NCBI RefSeq assembly: GCF_013426205.1
Contig: NC_089423.1
Span: 6,572,001-6,636,000, forward strand
DNA length: 64,000 nt
DNA from: Metarhizium brunneum
Lineage: Eukaryota; Ascomycota; Sordariomycetes; Hypocreales; Clavicipitaceae
Direction of reading: 5' to 3'
Under the pieces are notes generated by a model. The model had not been told where the DNA came from, did not search any database, and saw only the letters and a program-made list of their open reading frames with translations. This document shows positions 13,001-24,986 of the stretch, piece by piece. The position numbers and the translations under genes were made by a program. Numbering within the stretch: the stretch's first letter is position 1; every line of letters starts with the position of its first letter.

Positions 13001-14559
13001 ACCACGTAGAGGTAGGGAGAAGATAAATGCTCCGCCAAGGGGGCCATGGAACAGTGCGGATAAGCATCCGGTTCGGAGTGGTGTCTGGTGCCTTGCAGAA
13101 AGGGGCCAAGTGGCTTTGTTTGTTGCTGCTTCCCTGCGGAGTACCGAGTACTAAGTGCATATGTACTTAGGGAGAGTGCCTTTATGTGCCTGCGCCTGTT
13201 CGGCAGCTGTCCGTTTTGTTAAATTATCGTGTTTGCGTTGCCTAAACGATACACAATACGTACAGCAAGACAACTGTCCTTACAATGGCGGCACGGTGCT
13301 GGCAATCTTGCATGTGCAGCGGCAGCAAAACAGCAAATTGGTTGCCAATCATGATGCTGTACAACGCGGCTTACGACGCCATGTGAAAAGGACGTCTGAA
13401 CACAAACGGGCCCGCCTCATGGATGCGGACACGACGCTACTCGCGGTGGTTGGATGATCCAACTCTTGGTCTCGTGTTCCATCCTGTATGCAGTGCTACG
13501 GAGACAACAAAGCCTGTAACCTCGCCCAGTTGGCGCCGTACCTGTCATATGCTCTCCTCGGCGCGTTGGCATTGTGGTTCGTTGGAATCTGAGCCTTTGC
13601 CAGGCACGAGATTTCATCAATAGCACCAGACCAGGCGTTAGTTCTCGACGTTTGAGGGACCAGCACCACATGCAGGCTTCAAAGGACGCATCGGTGGGCT
13701 CCTGGGGCTCGTCCATGTCTCCGCTGGGCTTCTGAACCTGGGTGCCTCCCCCACCAGACCAGACTCGTGCTACCGTCTGAACAGGCCCACAAGTCTGTGA
13801 TGCCGCCTGAGGTGCCGCCTGTGCCGTTCTGCCAGCGGCTATTCGTTCCCTCCGTCTTCAACATTGAATGTTCATTGGGCCACCAATCTTACTGGATGTT
13901 TGGCGGATCTAGGAACCAATCTACGGATAAGGTCCCGCCGTTAATTGACACACACCCTGTTTTCTTACGCACCCTGAGTCCAGCCACTCACCATTCACGC
14001 CGGCCGACACCCCATTTCCGCATACACACCCTTCTCACCACGCCGCAACGTTGGCATTCACTGTGCACATTGTCTTCTCCCTCCCGAACTAGTTTCCGAT
14101 ATTTCTACCTCGTTCCACCTCACCACTTTGTTTCGATTTTCTTTTGCCCTTCTCTTCACCGTCACCACCTAGGTACTTTACATTCCTTCAACACGCAACG
14201 CTTCCGTTGTCCTTCCTTTCTGCTTCGAGCACGAACAACAGCAACAAGGTCGCTAGCTTCGACCCGTTTGTTTTTTCCCTCTCTTTGCAAATCAGCTCTT
14301 CCTTTTGCTGCTTTTGCACCTGCACTTGTCCATTCCTTTTCGCATCTTTGAAAGATTGCCTCGCCAGATTTTCTCTCCTTCAACGGCCGTGCCGAAGAAT
14401 ATCAGGTTGCGTTTGCGCTGTAACTACCCGTCCTTCATCAACAAGAACACGATAACTGTAAAGTCCAATTCGACTTCCTAAGAAGCAGCATTTCATCCTT
14501 ATCATCATCAACAACGCCTTACAAGCAGTACTTTGGGTATAGACAAAATCGCCTTCACC
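7066..14559. other. 7.5-kb intergenic region, no convincing gene
   Basis: Many small open frames exist on both strands, but none shows a domain, plausible splicing or coding composition. The longest (9191-9967, plus) is His/Pro/Thr-rich from CA-rich DNA and starts at TTG. Copies of the dispersed 9-mer TACTCCGTA or its complement occur at 9568-9576 and 12060-12068, with degenerate GTAC-rich relatives near 11575-11605, 12030-12070 and 13140. The last 500 bases (about 14000-14530) are strongly pyrimidine-rich and probably form the promoter and leader of the GH128 gene. Confidence 0.5.
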
Positions 14560-15681
14560 ATGTACACCAACAAGATTTCTGCCTTGCTTGGTGCCATCGC
14601 CGCCATCGAGCAGGCATCCGCCCTTAGCTTGCACCGACATGGGCACAAGCTGCAGAAGAAGCAGGATGTCGTCGACTGGGTCACCGTTTTCACGACTGTC
14701 TATGTAACCGAGGGAGCTCCTGCTCCTGAGCCTACCGTCCAGACCAACGACGGCATTGTCACCTCCCAGCACGTCGTCGTTACTCCCACGCCCAAGATCG
14801 ACGCTCCTGCCAACTTCCAGGCTCTTCTCTCCAGCTCTGCTCCGGCGCCGGCTCCCTCTCCCACCAGCTTGGTCACTCAGGTTAAGCCTGCCCCCAGCTC
14901 CGTCTCCCAGGTTAAACCTGCCCCCAGCTCGGGCAGCGGCGATGGCTCTGGTTCCAGCACGGGAGCCCCTTTCTCTGGCAAGCGTGGTCTTGCTTATAAC
15001 GACCCTAACCTTGCCAACCTTTTCGGAAAGGAGTGCAAGTCTGGAGCTTGCGGTTGGGCTTACAACTGGGGCGACTCTCCTGGATCCCTGGACAACTCCT
15101 ACAGCTACATTCCTATGCTCTGGGGTAACAAGATGGACTTTTTTGATCGCTGGGGCACTTCTTGCAGCAAGGCCAACGGTGCCAAGGCTGTCTTCTCTTT
15201 CAACGAACCCGACAACGTAGGCCAGGCCGACATGTCTGCTGCCGACGCTGCCACCAACCACGTAAAGTACATGAATCCTTGCGATGGCAAGGCTCTTGTT
15301 GGCGCTCCGGCCATCACCAATAGCAACGTACCGGGAGAGGGTAGAGATTGGCTCAAGCAATTTGTCTCTGAGTGCGAGACCAAGGGTTGCAAATACGACT
15401 TCTGCAACGTTCACTGGTACTCCCCGGCTGCGCAACTCGACCAGTTCTTCGAACACATCGAAGAAGCCCATGTAATTTGCGGCAAAAAGCCCATCTTCGT
15501 GACCGAGTTTGCTCCCACCGGCTCCGACTCCGAGATTGATGACTTCATGACGAAGGCCATCCCCAAGCTCGATTCTCTCGACTACGTCTACGGCTACTCG
15601 TACTTCATGATCCAGCCCAATAGCTTGCTGTCATCAGCCACGTCTCTCAGCTCCGTCGGCAAGATCTTCGCCTCAGCTTAG
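14560..15681 (+). CDS. Secreted GH128 glucan endo-1,3-beta-glucosidase-like protein
   Basis: A single-exon protein of 373 residues. The start is set at 14560, where TTCACCATG gives a good context and a signal peptide follows (MYTNKISALLGAIAAIEQASA); an in-frame ATG at 14533 would bury it. After cleavage there is a short basic stretch (HRHGHKLQKKQ) that may be a dibasic processing site. A Pro/Ser/Val-rich linker follows to about residue 140, with a tandem QVKPAPSS repeat. The catalytic domain (about 145-370) is the Asl1-like GH128 fold. FNEPD contains the probable acid/base Glu216 and VTEFAP the probable nucleophile Glu316. Known members cleave beta-1,3-glucan, and a fission yeast relative (Asl1) is linked to cell-wall alkali sensitivity. 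Expected role: extracellular or wall-associated glucan remodelling. No GPI-type hydrophobic tail is seen. The upstream leader is long and pyrimidine-rich. Confidence 0.9.
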   Translation: MYTNKISALLGAIAAIEQASALSLHRHGHKLQKKQDVVDWVTVFTTVYVTEGAPAPEPTVQTNDGIVTSQHVVVTPTPKIDAPANFQALLSSSAPAPAPSPTSLVTQVKPAPSSVSQVKPAPSSGSGDGSGSSTGAPFSGKRGLAYNDPNLANLFGKECKSGACGWAYNWGDSPGSLDNSYSYIPMLWGNKMDFFDRWGTSCSKANGAKAVFSFNEPDNVGQADMSAADAATNHVKYMNPCDGKALVGAPAITNSNVPGEGRDWLKQFVSECETKGCKYDFCNVHWYSPAAQLDQFFEHIEEAHVICGKKPIFVTEFAPTGSDSEIDDFMTKAIPKLDSLDYVYGYSYFMIQPNSLLSSATSLSSVGKIFASA

Positions 15682-16583
15682 ATACAAAAAAAAGAACTGA
15701 TTGACGATTCTCTTATTCTCTTTCTTCTTCTTGTACACTCGCTAGGGGATACCCGCTTCGTTTTCTCCAAGTTCACTTTTTGCTTCACTCATCGGATAAG
15801 GGGTAGGCACAAACCCATGGGGGGTTTACAGAAATCAGGGCAAGATACATCACCGGGGGGGACATAACCGGGCTCAAGGGATCAACAAAACAAGTCTTCC
15901 ATTCTCATGTATATATTGGGCCGACTTACTCTCGCATGTCACATGGCGTACCTGAGAGACTCAAGTCCGTGGCCACCAGGATCAAGCATTTTGTGTTGCC
16001 AGGATTTTTATTTTGGCGGGTTGAATATGCGCTTATTCACTCGTTTACGGCACCCCCCCGAGTATCTTGCACCACGGAATCACCAGTCCGGGATGGACAT
16101 AGATTTACGAGCCACGACAATTGATGTCTTTGCATTTTTCTCCACTCGATTGTATGCCGTGACTTGTGGCTTGCTTGCTGGCGTTTGAATGTCAAATGTC
16201 TTGCCGCTCATATCGGACATGATAGTAGTAAGCTCCGCGAGTGTGGGCTGGCATTTCAATGTCTCCCGCCGTGAAACTAGTGCATTCTTGACGCGGGTAA
16301 AATGCCGTGATGACATGGACAATGGAGTGTCTTGGTGGCTGAGACAGCACTACTCTTTGACAGGATTCTTGACAGACAGTGAATGAAAGTCCTGTGGAGC
16401 ACTCGGTCCGGAGTAGTCCATGGACAGTCTCATTGACGGATAACATGCTTAGTTACAAAACGCCCCCTTTACAACTATGTATTCAAACAATCTCCAGTGG
16501 CTTGTACAAGTAGTGTGTTTAGGAAGGAATTCAAAAAAGTCAAAGACATCCCACCACCGTAGCCAAGGGGGGTCAGGCTAAGG
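15682..16583. other. Convergent intergenic region
   Basis: It lies between the 3' ends of the GH128 gene (plus) and the seven-helix membrane protein gene (minus). It probably holds both 3' UTRs. I see no gene; short frames at 15907-16188 and 16192-16446 lack features. Confidence 0.5.
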
Positions 16584-18300
16584 CTAGCCCGCGGTGATGT
16601 TCACTCTAGAGCCGTATGCTCCTTGGGGGTCATCTTGGAAAGTTGCACAGCCATCCTCTCCCGCATAGCATTCCTGGTATCCGCGGCCCATTGGGATACC
16701 CACTGGGCTCCCTTGGGACTTGCTGCCGCCGCCGAGCTTGGTCTCCCGTTCGATGGTGGTTGTGATGATTACGCCACCGGCGCTTGTGGCATTGGCCGCG
16801 TGCATGTCGGCCTGCGTTGAGCATCGGGCTGAAGCTACCAAGGAGGGGTCAACAGGACTTGACACTGTCGAGAAATCCGCTGCGTATGGAGCGAGTACCC
16901 TGATTGATTCGTGACCTAGGGCTTCTCTCCCATTGATCACGCCGTTTGTTGACGAGGCCGTCGAGGTACCCATGTTGTCCTTGGATGTGACCCATTGGAT
17001 GACAGCAGCGGAAAAAATAACTACTGTTGCTCAGCTTTGGATAAATAGGCCTTGGATGGAAAGTGGGAGGCTGGAACTTACTGTCGCAATTGCAGCTCAC
17101 CAGACACACCCATCCTGGCTCACCATCAAGTGACATTAACGCACACAGGTTTCTAAGAAGGTCAGTATCTTCTTGGCCAAACCACAAGTGAAATAGACAT
17201 CTTTCAGAGTGTCATCATACACTATGCTGCTTAGCAGCGTGCAAACTGCTCCACAAAATGTTTTGAAAGCAATAGTTCGAAGTCGCATATTTGTGTGCGT
17301 GCGAGGCATGTTCTTGTATGAGTAGAGGTCTATTTGAACGTGAGTGTGCAAACCACCTCCCCCAACGACCGGGTAAGAACTCACTGCGGAGCGGAATGAG
17401 GAAAATGATTGTCAGGTATACATTTACAACAGCGTCGAAGGAAATGAGTGGAATCATGGCAAAGCTCTTCATGCCGATGATGCATTCCCCATCCTGCAGT
17501 TTGGCTATCCGACTAGATTTAACATGGTTGTAAGTCGCTGCACCAAAATTTCGGGGACACACAATACAACGTACAATACAAAGTTGAGAATTACGACTGC
17601 CAGATACACCGCAATCATACCTAGAGAGTTGAACATGTACAATCTCGAGCCAATTCTCTTCTTTGGCGTGCCGCGAATGATGTGCTGCGGCGCGTCAGTC
17701 ATCCATGACCCCGAAATCACACTCAACTGTGCAGCATACCGCCTTTTCAACCAGAAAGAGGTATATAAACTTTGCAAACCGTCAGCGTGGGCGGACTTGG
17801 CTTCGAGTCCCAGCTCTACTCACAACCTAGCTCAGCTGTTAGGGGAAAACCGAATATCGACAGTGTTCAGGCGCTCTCTCACCTTGGTAGTAACATAACA
17901 AACGAGGCAGATCAAGATGGCGCTGTCGCAGGTTTTAAAGCTAGCATTCAAGCCGATGGAGTGCTGCAGCATGGCCGACGCAAAGACAAAGATGTACGAA
18001 TCCGCGTAAATGGCAAACACCACTGTCCGGGTCAGCGCAGTCACCCGAGTCGATTCGTTTTGGCATCATGGAAACTCACGCCACGCCACAATGGGCAAAC
18101 GACTCCAAGACCGGATAGCCAAACATCGCTGCGCTGCGCCGTGTCAAAACCAACGCGTACCAGACAAGCATCCACGCAGTACGGCACCTACTTAGGAACA
18201 GAGTCAACACGCTTGTCGAGAGGAGGGAAACAACCAAGCCTAAGACCCTTCCTGCTGTGGGAACTGGCTCTCCGACGCTCGGGACTGTTCTCGTGGCCAT
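16584..18300 (-). CDS. Seven-transmembrane fungal membrane protein, nine exons
   Basis: I reconstruct a 396-residue protein from nine exons: 18300-18192, 18133-18080, 18022-17883, 17769-17740, 17684-17575, 17512-17385, 17329-17221, 17152-17082 and 17023-16584. Every junction has GT-AG ends and keeps the frame, and exon 4 is only 30 nt. The result has seven hydrophobic segments at about residues 14-37, 45-70, 87-108, 128-148, 163-190, 210-230 and 238-262. Conserved-looking loop motifs include PTAGRVLGLVVS, HIIRGTPKKRIGSRLYMFN, IPLRNLYSYKN and LDGEPGWVCL. These match my memory of a widespread but uncharacterised ascomycete membrane-protein family with GPCR-like topology. A Ser/Thr/Gly-rich tail of about 130 residues follows the last helix. 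No ligand or pathway can be assigned and it is not a recognised pheromone or sugar receptor. The reconstruction explains all the short open frames in this stretch. Confidence 0.8.
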
Positions 18301-19257
18301 GTTAAAATCGTAATATCTCAGCGTCCCGACATCCCCATTGATCGACGAGTTGAAAAGTTTGTGTCGGCAAATCGAAGTGTAGCGTTTAAAGGGAAAAGAG
18401 GCAAGAGGATTGGCAACAAAGCAAACGAAGTGACCAGGCCACACTCGCGTGTCCTGGTAAATCGTGGCCGTTGTTGCACAGGTGATTGATGATTTTGTCG
18501 TAATGAAGGCATGAAGATCTGAAGCTGGAAGCGTAAGGGCGAGTGGTTGGTCTTGGATTGAGGTTGTGGGATGGACCTTCCAAATATCCTCAAATATATA
18601 TTTAGCAGGAGCAGTGTGTATCATCCCTGTGGTGGATGGGTTAGGGTTGCCTGACATTTTCTGGTATAGCTGACACACGACTGATGGGATGCTGGACTCT
18701 GGATTCGGACGAGACAGGGCCTTTGAAGACTCATTTCACAACGAGCACATCACACAATACACACGTCCCTCGCTGCTGTACAACAGTCCGTCGTCTCCGT
18801 GTCTAAGGCTAGGTATTGCCGTCCTCCAAATCACACGGCCCTCTGGGCAATTTGCCCTGAAGACGCGGTTCTCGCCACACGAAACAGCACAAGCACAAGG
18901 CCAGGCCAAGGAGCAGCACAAGACTACATTTATCTTAAACTACAAGATACCAAATAAATCATTGGCACCTCTAGACCAGTCTCAAATATAACGCCTCGCA
19001 ATGCTTCTTAAGTATCTTGAGCAAGTAATTCCAGGAAAGTCAGTAGCCCAACGCCAATCATATTACCAGATCAAAGCCTTATCAAGGTCCTATATCGCCT
19101 TATCGTAGCCCGGCTACATGAGTTGCGAGATGTCATTCTTTTAGCAAACACCCATCAGTCATTATAACATTTGCGTGCGAAGCGATTCATGCCATGCGAA
19201 TATTCCGAACGAAGAAAATATGCACATATATCATGAGAGTATACTGGGGCCATGCCA
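18301..19257. other. Intergenic region between two minus-strand genes
   Basis: It is AT-richer than its flanks and holds the promoter of the seven-helix gene (right of 18300) and the 3' flank of the RING gene. I see no gene. The stretch 18990-19250 is unstructured by eye. Confidence 0.45.
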
Positions 19258-20987
19258 TCATGGGTTCGCGGACTGAGATCTCGTTCGTATACGGAATTTG
19301 TCCTTGAGCTTGTCCGTCAACCGAGAAGCTTGTGGTCTGTCCTCCACAGTCTCCGGCTCTCGAGTTCCGTGGTTTGCAGAGTGGGCTCGCATCTGTCGAA
19401 GGGCAGCTATCCGCTCCTCCACACCGGCCTGCCGTAATCTATTAACATCCAACAGCCGACTGAGTCGATTACTGTGAGTTGCATGAGAGCTGTCGCCATC
19501 GTCTCCTTCCAAAACCAAGGGAGGCGCCAGATTTTCTTCTGGGTTAAACGAGGACTGGTCGTTGGGACCCTGCTGGCCAGGGCGAAGATCCAAACGGCTA
19601 TGAAGATTGTCAGCATGGCTCCTAATACGAAGAGATTTCCCGCGCTAGTCCACTTACCACAGGGGACACGTTCCAGAAACGTTGACAAGCCAGGGATCAA
19701 CACAATGGGGGTGGAACTGATGGTTGCAAGGCAATACTCGCACATCCTCGCCAACCGTAAAGTCTTCTGTGCAGATAGAGCAACCAATGTGCTCGTCCCC
19801 TTCTTCATTTTCAGCATGAGCAGAAGCTGCGTCAGGAGCTTTTGAAGTCTGCTCCGACGAGGATTGCCCACTTTTATCTTTCTTATCCGCGAGGGCGGCG
19901 GCGGCGGCAGCAGCAGTCTTGGCTTCCGGCGGCTCGCTCTCCCCGGTATTGGTCACGGCTCTGTGAGATGTCGTTTCATGTCCATCTGTCATAGCACCGT
20001 CAAGCTCAAGTTCTGGATCAGGCTTTGCAGGTTCTTGGTTCCCGAATTTGACAATCGGAATTGTGTCCAGCACAGCACGAGCCAAGCCTTTTGCCCTGCT
20101 TTGACGAGGGCGTCCACCAAGTCCTCCGCGCGGCCCGTATCTTTCAGGATATCGATGCGCACGTATGGCACCCGTGGCGATGATGACCAAGAATAGCAAG
20201 GTGATGATGCCAGTGATGCTATACAAAATGCTCATAGCGACTGCCGAATTGCTTCCCCCGCCATCGCCTGATCCAGAGTTGGGACTTGGCTGCCCGGCCT
20301 TGCCAGATATCTGGGCATCAGCACTCGCTACAGGCTGCGTACCGTTCAAATACGACAAGACTCCTCCCGCCTCGCCAGAGTCGGCCATGGACAAGATGCT
20401 TGTATAGGGCAGAGTGCCCTCGTTTGAGATGAGACAAATGTTTTGATCAATGGTATAGAGGATGATTGCCTTTAAAGACGCCTTCATAAGTCTGCTGAGC
20501 ATCTTATCGGGATCAATGAAACCGTCTGAAGCAGGCTTGTCGCAGGATAAGAAGGCGATGGTGTCACCGCCGGACAAGTCGTTGTAGGAAGAAACATTGG
20601 CTGCCTTGAGGTGGCCCATGATATTGATAGTCTGTGGAGCGAGAAGAAGAATTAGAAAATCAGGCAGTTAGCAGTGAATTGTCTCCCATGAGGTCTTCTC
20701 AAAAAGCGAGCGCTCACCCCACGGATCACACCAGTTCCATTGAGCCCCACGCTCGCCGTCAAGGGAATCACAGTGTACATCGACGATGAAGGCTTCCCCC
20801 CAGGCTGGAGCGTGATGGCCATATTCAGGGCGCTCGGGTTCGCCCAATCTGGGACATCCTTCTGAGCGGAGGTAACGACGGTGATGTCACCCTGCGCAGA
20901 AACCGCCGACATGGCAAAAAACATGGCGAGCAGCGTCAACCAAGAACCGCCATAAAGGCCGGCAGCCAAGCAGTCGGCCATGGTCAT
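19258..20987 (-). CDS. Membrane-anchored RING-H2 E3 ubiquitin ligase, PA-domain type
   Basis: A 527-residue protein in three exons: 20987-20718, 20631-19658 and 19597-19258, with introns of 86 and 60 nt. The N-terminus is a signal peptide ([15 protein letters not shown]). It is followed by a lumenal domain to about residue 215 resembling protease-associated (PA) domains, with [10 protein letters not shown] and [10 protein letters not shown] strands. A single membrane helix lies at about 223-247. The cytosolic part contains an Ala/Lys/Ser-rich linker and a RING-H2 finger (residues 374 to about 418): CSIC, then CNHQFHPHC, then CPLC; the last zinc-binding cysteine is split by intron 2. The tail is polar. 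Such ligases act at Golgi, endosome or vacuole membranes in protein quality control. Two ATGs are close together (20987 and 20981); the second has better context. An open frame extends upstream to 21446, but using it would bury the signal peptide. Confidence 0.88.
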
Positions 20988-23679
20988 TCGTAGGTTTGGT
21001 GGGTGATTTCCACCTCGTCGCCGCCAGAAAACGTAACGGGCAAATGCAGGTTCAAGAGGCTGGCGTCGAAGGTCGGAACAGCCGGACTGTCGGGCGATGG
21101 GCAACGGGCAGATGGACGGATGGGTGCTCGCATCGACAATCGGCGAGGGCGACCGGTCGTAGTCATCGGGGCTCAAGTCGAGCGAAGCGACATTGGTTGT
21201 GCAACGTGGTTTACGGCCGGTGTCGACGTCGGCAGCGAAATGAGGGTGAAAAACCAATAGGTTAAGCACTAGTACTGGTGGTTTTGATGACGGAGACGGG
21301 GTCACGCTGAGACATGGCCCAGTGCCCACGTTGGATGCACTTGGGGCGGCGTCGGCCGCCGAGCAAATGGTGGTGGGGATGGCCGCCGGTTGCGGGTCCA
21401 TGTCAACGGTAGTGTCTCTGGTGCCAAAGGGTTCACAGCGTGTCACTTGTCCCCCCAGTGTCGACAGTTGCCCACGGCCGCCGTTGCTGTTGGACCATGG
21501 CCACCATCATAACCGACCGACCAGACATGAACTCGTCGTGCCAAGCGCCCGCCAAGCGCCCGCCAAGCGCCAGTCAAGCGCCAGTCAAGCGCCTCCGAAC
21601 CCGCGAACAGACGGCAACGACGGCACTCGTTGGCCATCCACCACAAACAACTCCAGACTGGAAGCAAACAGCGCACAACAATGGGCTCAGCATGTCACAG
21701 CGGCGCCGTTCTCCTCAACAGACGGAATCTCGCATAAACTCTGCCGTCCTGTCCAACCCAGGCCTGATACAAGGTTCCCGCCCAGGACACTATTCCGGTC
21801 ATCGGCCATCATCTCATGCAAATCAAACGTCTCTTTAACAACGAGTGGATCACCCTCGGCGCAGTCCATCACCGCACATGTGACGATGAACGAACAAGTT
21901 ACGCCAAAGGCAGTCAGTGTAAGTCGCCAACGCGGTTAGCGCAGCAGGGAGGCATCATCTCATCTCGGCCGAGCCCAGCCGTAAGAAATATCACGGACAA
22001 GATGCTGCAGATACAAAGGCAATTCACCACGGCCCGATCTCACCTTCATCCTAAAATAGAAACACCGCATTCGTCTTGCACCCCGCCGCGTCCCTGGCCA
22101 CAAGGTGCATAACCGCACCAGATCTTTTAGTTTTGGAAGGGGGTCGGTTCTGCATTGCCCAAAGGGCCGCTCTACATACGTTTGCATATCCCATCTCAAA
22201 CCCACGTATCACCATCAACGGCCCGTCACATTGCCCATTGCCCAATCCTCCTGCCTTGGCTAGGGGAGGCCTCAAGCGCCCTTCTCTTCCTTCCTGACTT
22301 TGCCATATCGAGCCAACGCACTCGAGACGGGACGATGCTGTCACACGCTTGATACACGCGCCTCCTTTCCCGGCCCGCGGACCACGCACAATAGTTCCAC
22401 ATCCCTGGAGCGTCCGGGTTTGGGCCATTTCAGCCACCCAACCATGTGTTCTGCTTCCCGGCAACTGATCCTTCTCGACATCATTGACTTCCTGGCGTGT
22501 TTTATGCTGCCGCTTTTGCTGGGAAGAAAAACCCCACCAATCAATCCCGCCGGCAATCGGCCTACACGCTACCCAGCATACCCTAGACACCCTGTGGCCG
22601 AGTTCGGCTTGTTTCTTCAGCAGGAATACCCATCTTGGGGTCGGCATGTTGCTGGATCCTGTATCATGTCACTGATCAGGCAGTTCTGACACCGCTCTCC
22701 ATTGTTCCATAGACCCAACACCCTTGTTTGATACGCCAGTTCAAACTCTAAAGCATCCATACATACGTACTGCTCGATCGCCAAAAACTCAAAGTAGAAT
22801 AAGAACCAAAACCCGGGGAACCAGAACGGAAAAGTGCAAAACCGTCTTTTTTATTTTACCTTTTTTGGTCTTCAAAAGGGGAAAGAAGGAAAAAAAAATG
22901 AACCCCCGGTCCTTGACAACCAGTTACCGGCTTGGCGATTCATTCTTCTTGTACATGCCCATGTCGTACCAAACTCCTTTCTTTCAAGTGGGCTACCCTG
23001 TGACTACAACAACATGCATGCGTGTGACCAAATGCCAATGTTTTGCCAATGCTTCCAAAGCTGCCCTTGGCGTTGAGGCGCGTTCCGTAGCCCTGTCTAA
23101 TAGTAATCGGAAGAAATCCAGCCGAACAATAGTTCTTGCACGCGGGCCCCAGTACTTTGGACTGGTACTGGCCCCTCCATAATAATCTAAGTAGCTGGCC
23201 TCTCAAACGCGCTGGGAGATCGGAATCGTCAGACCCGTGACATCCGTGGCACAGATTAACACCTCGCGACACTCATCACTCACTAAACAGCTGATATCCC
23301 AGGCCGCTTTGATCGACCAACTTAGCTATACCTGCCAGGGATATTGTGGCGAACCGTGTTTTGTTTCCACCTCTATCTTCTGCTCACAACCCTGACCAAG
23401 TCATAGATTTCGCCTCCATGGTGCTTGGGACGGCAGATCCAGGTTGCCAAGTCTGGATGACAACTTCCTGTGCCGTCTATCCAATGGAAACATGTTCCCC
23501 CGAGGCCCTAGGCAGGGCGAGAATCGAGAACTTCACCACCATGAAGCTACCCGATGTACTTTGGGATAGAAAAGGGTAGATCCATAGCTGTCACAAACTC
23601 ATTGCGCAATGTTTAGTTTTTTCCGCTCAGTCGAGGATGCTCATGCAAGTGTCTGGTTTTGGCGACTTGTTTCTGCTGT
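20988..23679. other. 2.7-kb intergenic region
   Basis: It holds the promoter of the RING gene (right of 20987) and the 3' flank of the tubulin-cofactor gene. An 82-codon ATG frame (22441-22689) and others lack any motif. A short decamer repeat is annotated separately. Confidence 0.45.
21541..21594 (+). repeat. Short tandem decamer repeat
   Basis: Five imperfect 10-bp units built on CCAAGCGCCCG and CCAGTCAAGCG variants lie in tandem upstream of the RING ligase gene. They are too short to be more than slippage-derived sequence, though they are in a promoter. Confidence 0.6.
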
Positions 23680-24986
23680 CTAAATCTCCTCCATGTCCTC
23701 GAGATCATCCATAGGCGGAAACTCCCCAACCTCTACTCGCTCTGGACGCACAAACACGCCATGCTTCATTGTTGATGGTTCTCCCCAATACCGACAGCCG
23801 CCAATGCTGCCGTCATTCTTGCCCACCGGTTCATCTAACTGGACACCCACCCATTGCCCGATGCCGTTCGGGATCTCCTTCACCTCTCCCACATACTTGA
23901 CTACTCCGCGCCTAGTGTCCTCACCGCCGATACGGCACCTCTTACCGACCTTAATGCCACGCTGGCGTACCTCTTGTTCCAAAGCCTCCAGTCTGGCTTG
24001 CTCGTGGCTTGGGGCGTTTGGATCGAAACGACCAAGTTTCTGGGCTTTTTTCCATGCCAATACCGAGTCCGTCTTCTTTTCGTACTCTTCCTCGGGCATC
24101 TCGTACTTATCGACCCCAGATGTGTCGGTGTAATTGGGCCTTGCGCCGGGTGGTCGGGTATCCCCCACCTGTCAAATGAGGACAAAACCCGTTAGCAAAC
24201 TGATTCCCGTACTTTTCCATGCTACTTTTGTTCTGCTTTTATTGCCAAGAAACTCCACGCTCCCGTGGTGCTGAGCTAATAACCCCCAAAAGTTCGCGTT
24301 GAGCCGTCGAACCTATGGCCCAACTCTGCAAATAAACACGTGCTCGCTCAATGCAAATCAGGGTAAGAGGAGAAGACGAATGGAGCAAGGATGGAGACGA
24401 CCAGCCGAGGCAGCAACAGCCCCCAATCATTGCCAAACCAAGTACTCCGTAGACTCAGTTATATTTGTCCCCTGTCATGATGGTCATGCGAAAGGATGCC
24501 CATGAGACATTTTTGTCACACATTTGAGGGCAGATCCTAAAAAGGACCTGGCAAGTAGGAAAGAGGAGGGGGAAAGGACGAGGAGGAGGAGGAGGAGGAA
24601 GAACCGAAAGTGGCACGCGGCGTCTGTTCAATCATGCCTTACTATCATCACATTGAAGGTTCTGCTTCTTTGGTGCTCTTGCTGATGCCCTGGTCCATGA
24701 ACGGATTGCCTAACGAGCAAATGAAATGCTATAACCAAAAACTTACGTGCAGCTCGGCGTAAGGCGCCAGGGGAAAGCTGGACAACCGGGTGTTGTCCTC
24801 ATCTGCCGCTTCAATGTGGATGGCATCCGACCCTCCTGAAGCTTTGAGACTGAGCTTCTGCGCGGAGGGGGGTATGCCTGTGATGGGCTCGAGTTTTGCT
24901 TTGAGCGTGGTGATGGACCACGATGGCGTGATGCGCCGTTCGGAAGCTGAGTTCTCTGAAATTACCCGCAGCGGTACATCGGCCAT
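23680..24986 (-). CDS. ALF1: Tubulin-folding cofactor B (Alf1), CAP-Gly protein
   Basis: A 242-residue cytosolic chaperone subunit that binds alpha-tubulin and passes it on in the tubulin-folding pathway. Exon 1 (24986-24747) encodes the N-terminal ubiquitin-like domain (about residues 1-85: RVISENSASERRITPSWSIT). Exon 2 (24168-23680) encodes a Lys/Glu-rich linker (EEEYEKKTDSVLAWKKAQKL) and the CAP-Gly domain at about 160-230, with the GKNDGS signature and HGVFVRPERVEVG. The protein ends in an acidic EDMEEI tail, like the C-terminal motifs of TBCB used in cofactor E binding. The length matches fungal orthologs, so nothing seems to be missing. The single intron (24746-24169) is 578 nt, far longer than others here, and contains a GAG-rich purine tract at about 24566-24602. 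Identity is secure from domain order and signature. Confidence 0.93.

Noticed and set aside
14380..15471. 363-codon minus-strand frame opposite the GH128 gene
   Set aside because: It mirrors the GH128 coding sequence; the plus strand has the signal peptide and both catalytic glutamates.
20988..21446. Upstream in-frame extension of the RING ligase gene
   Set aside because: Using it would place the signal peptide about 150 residues inside the protein; the extension is low-complexity Pro/Ser/Thr.
22441..22689. Short ATG frame with a hydrophobic N-terminus, considered as a Pmp3-type proteolipid
   Set aside because: It lacks the conserved Pmp3 pattern (glycines and the second helix) and has a polar, unrelated C-terminus.
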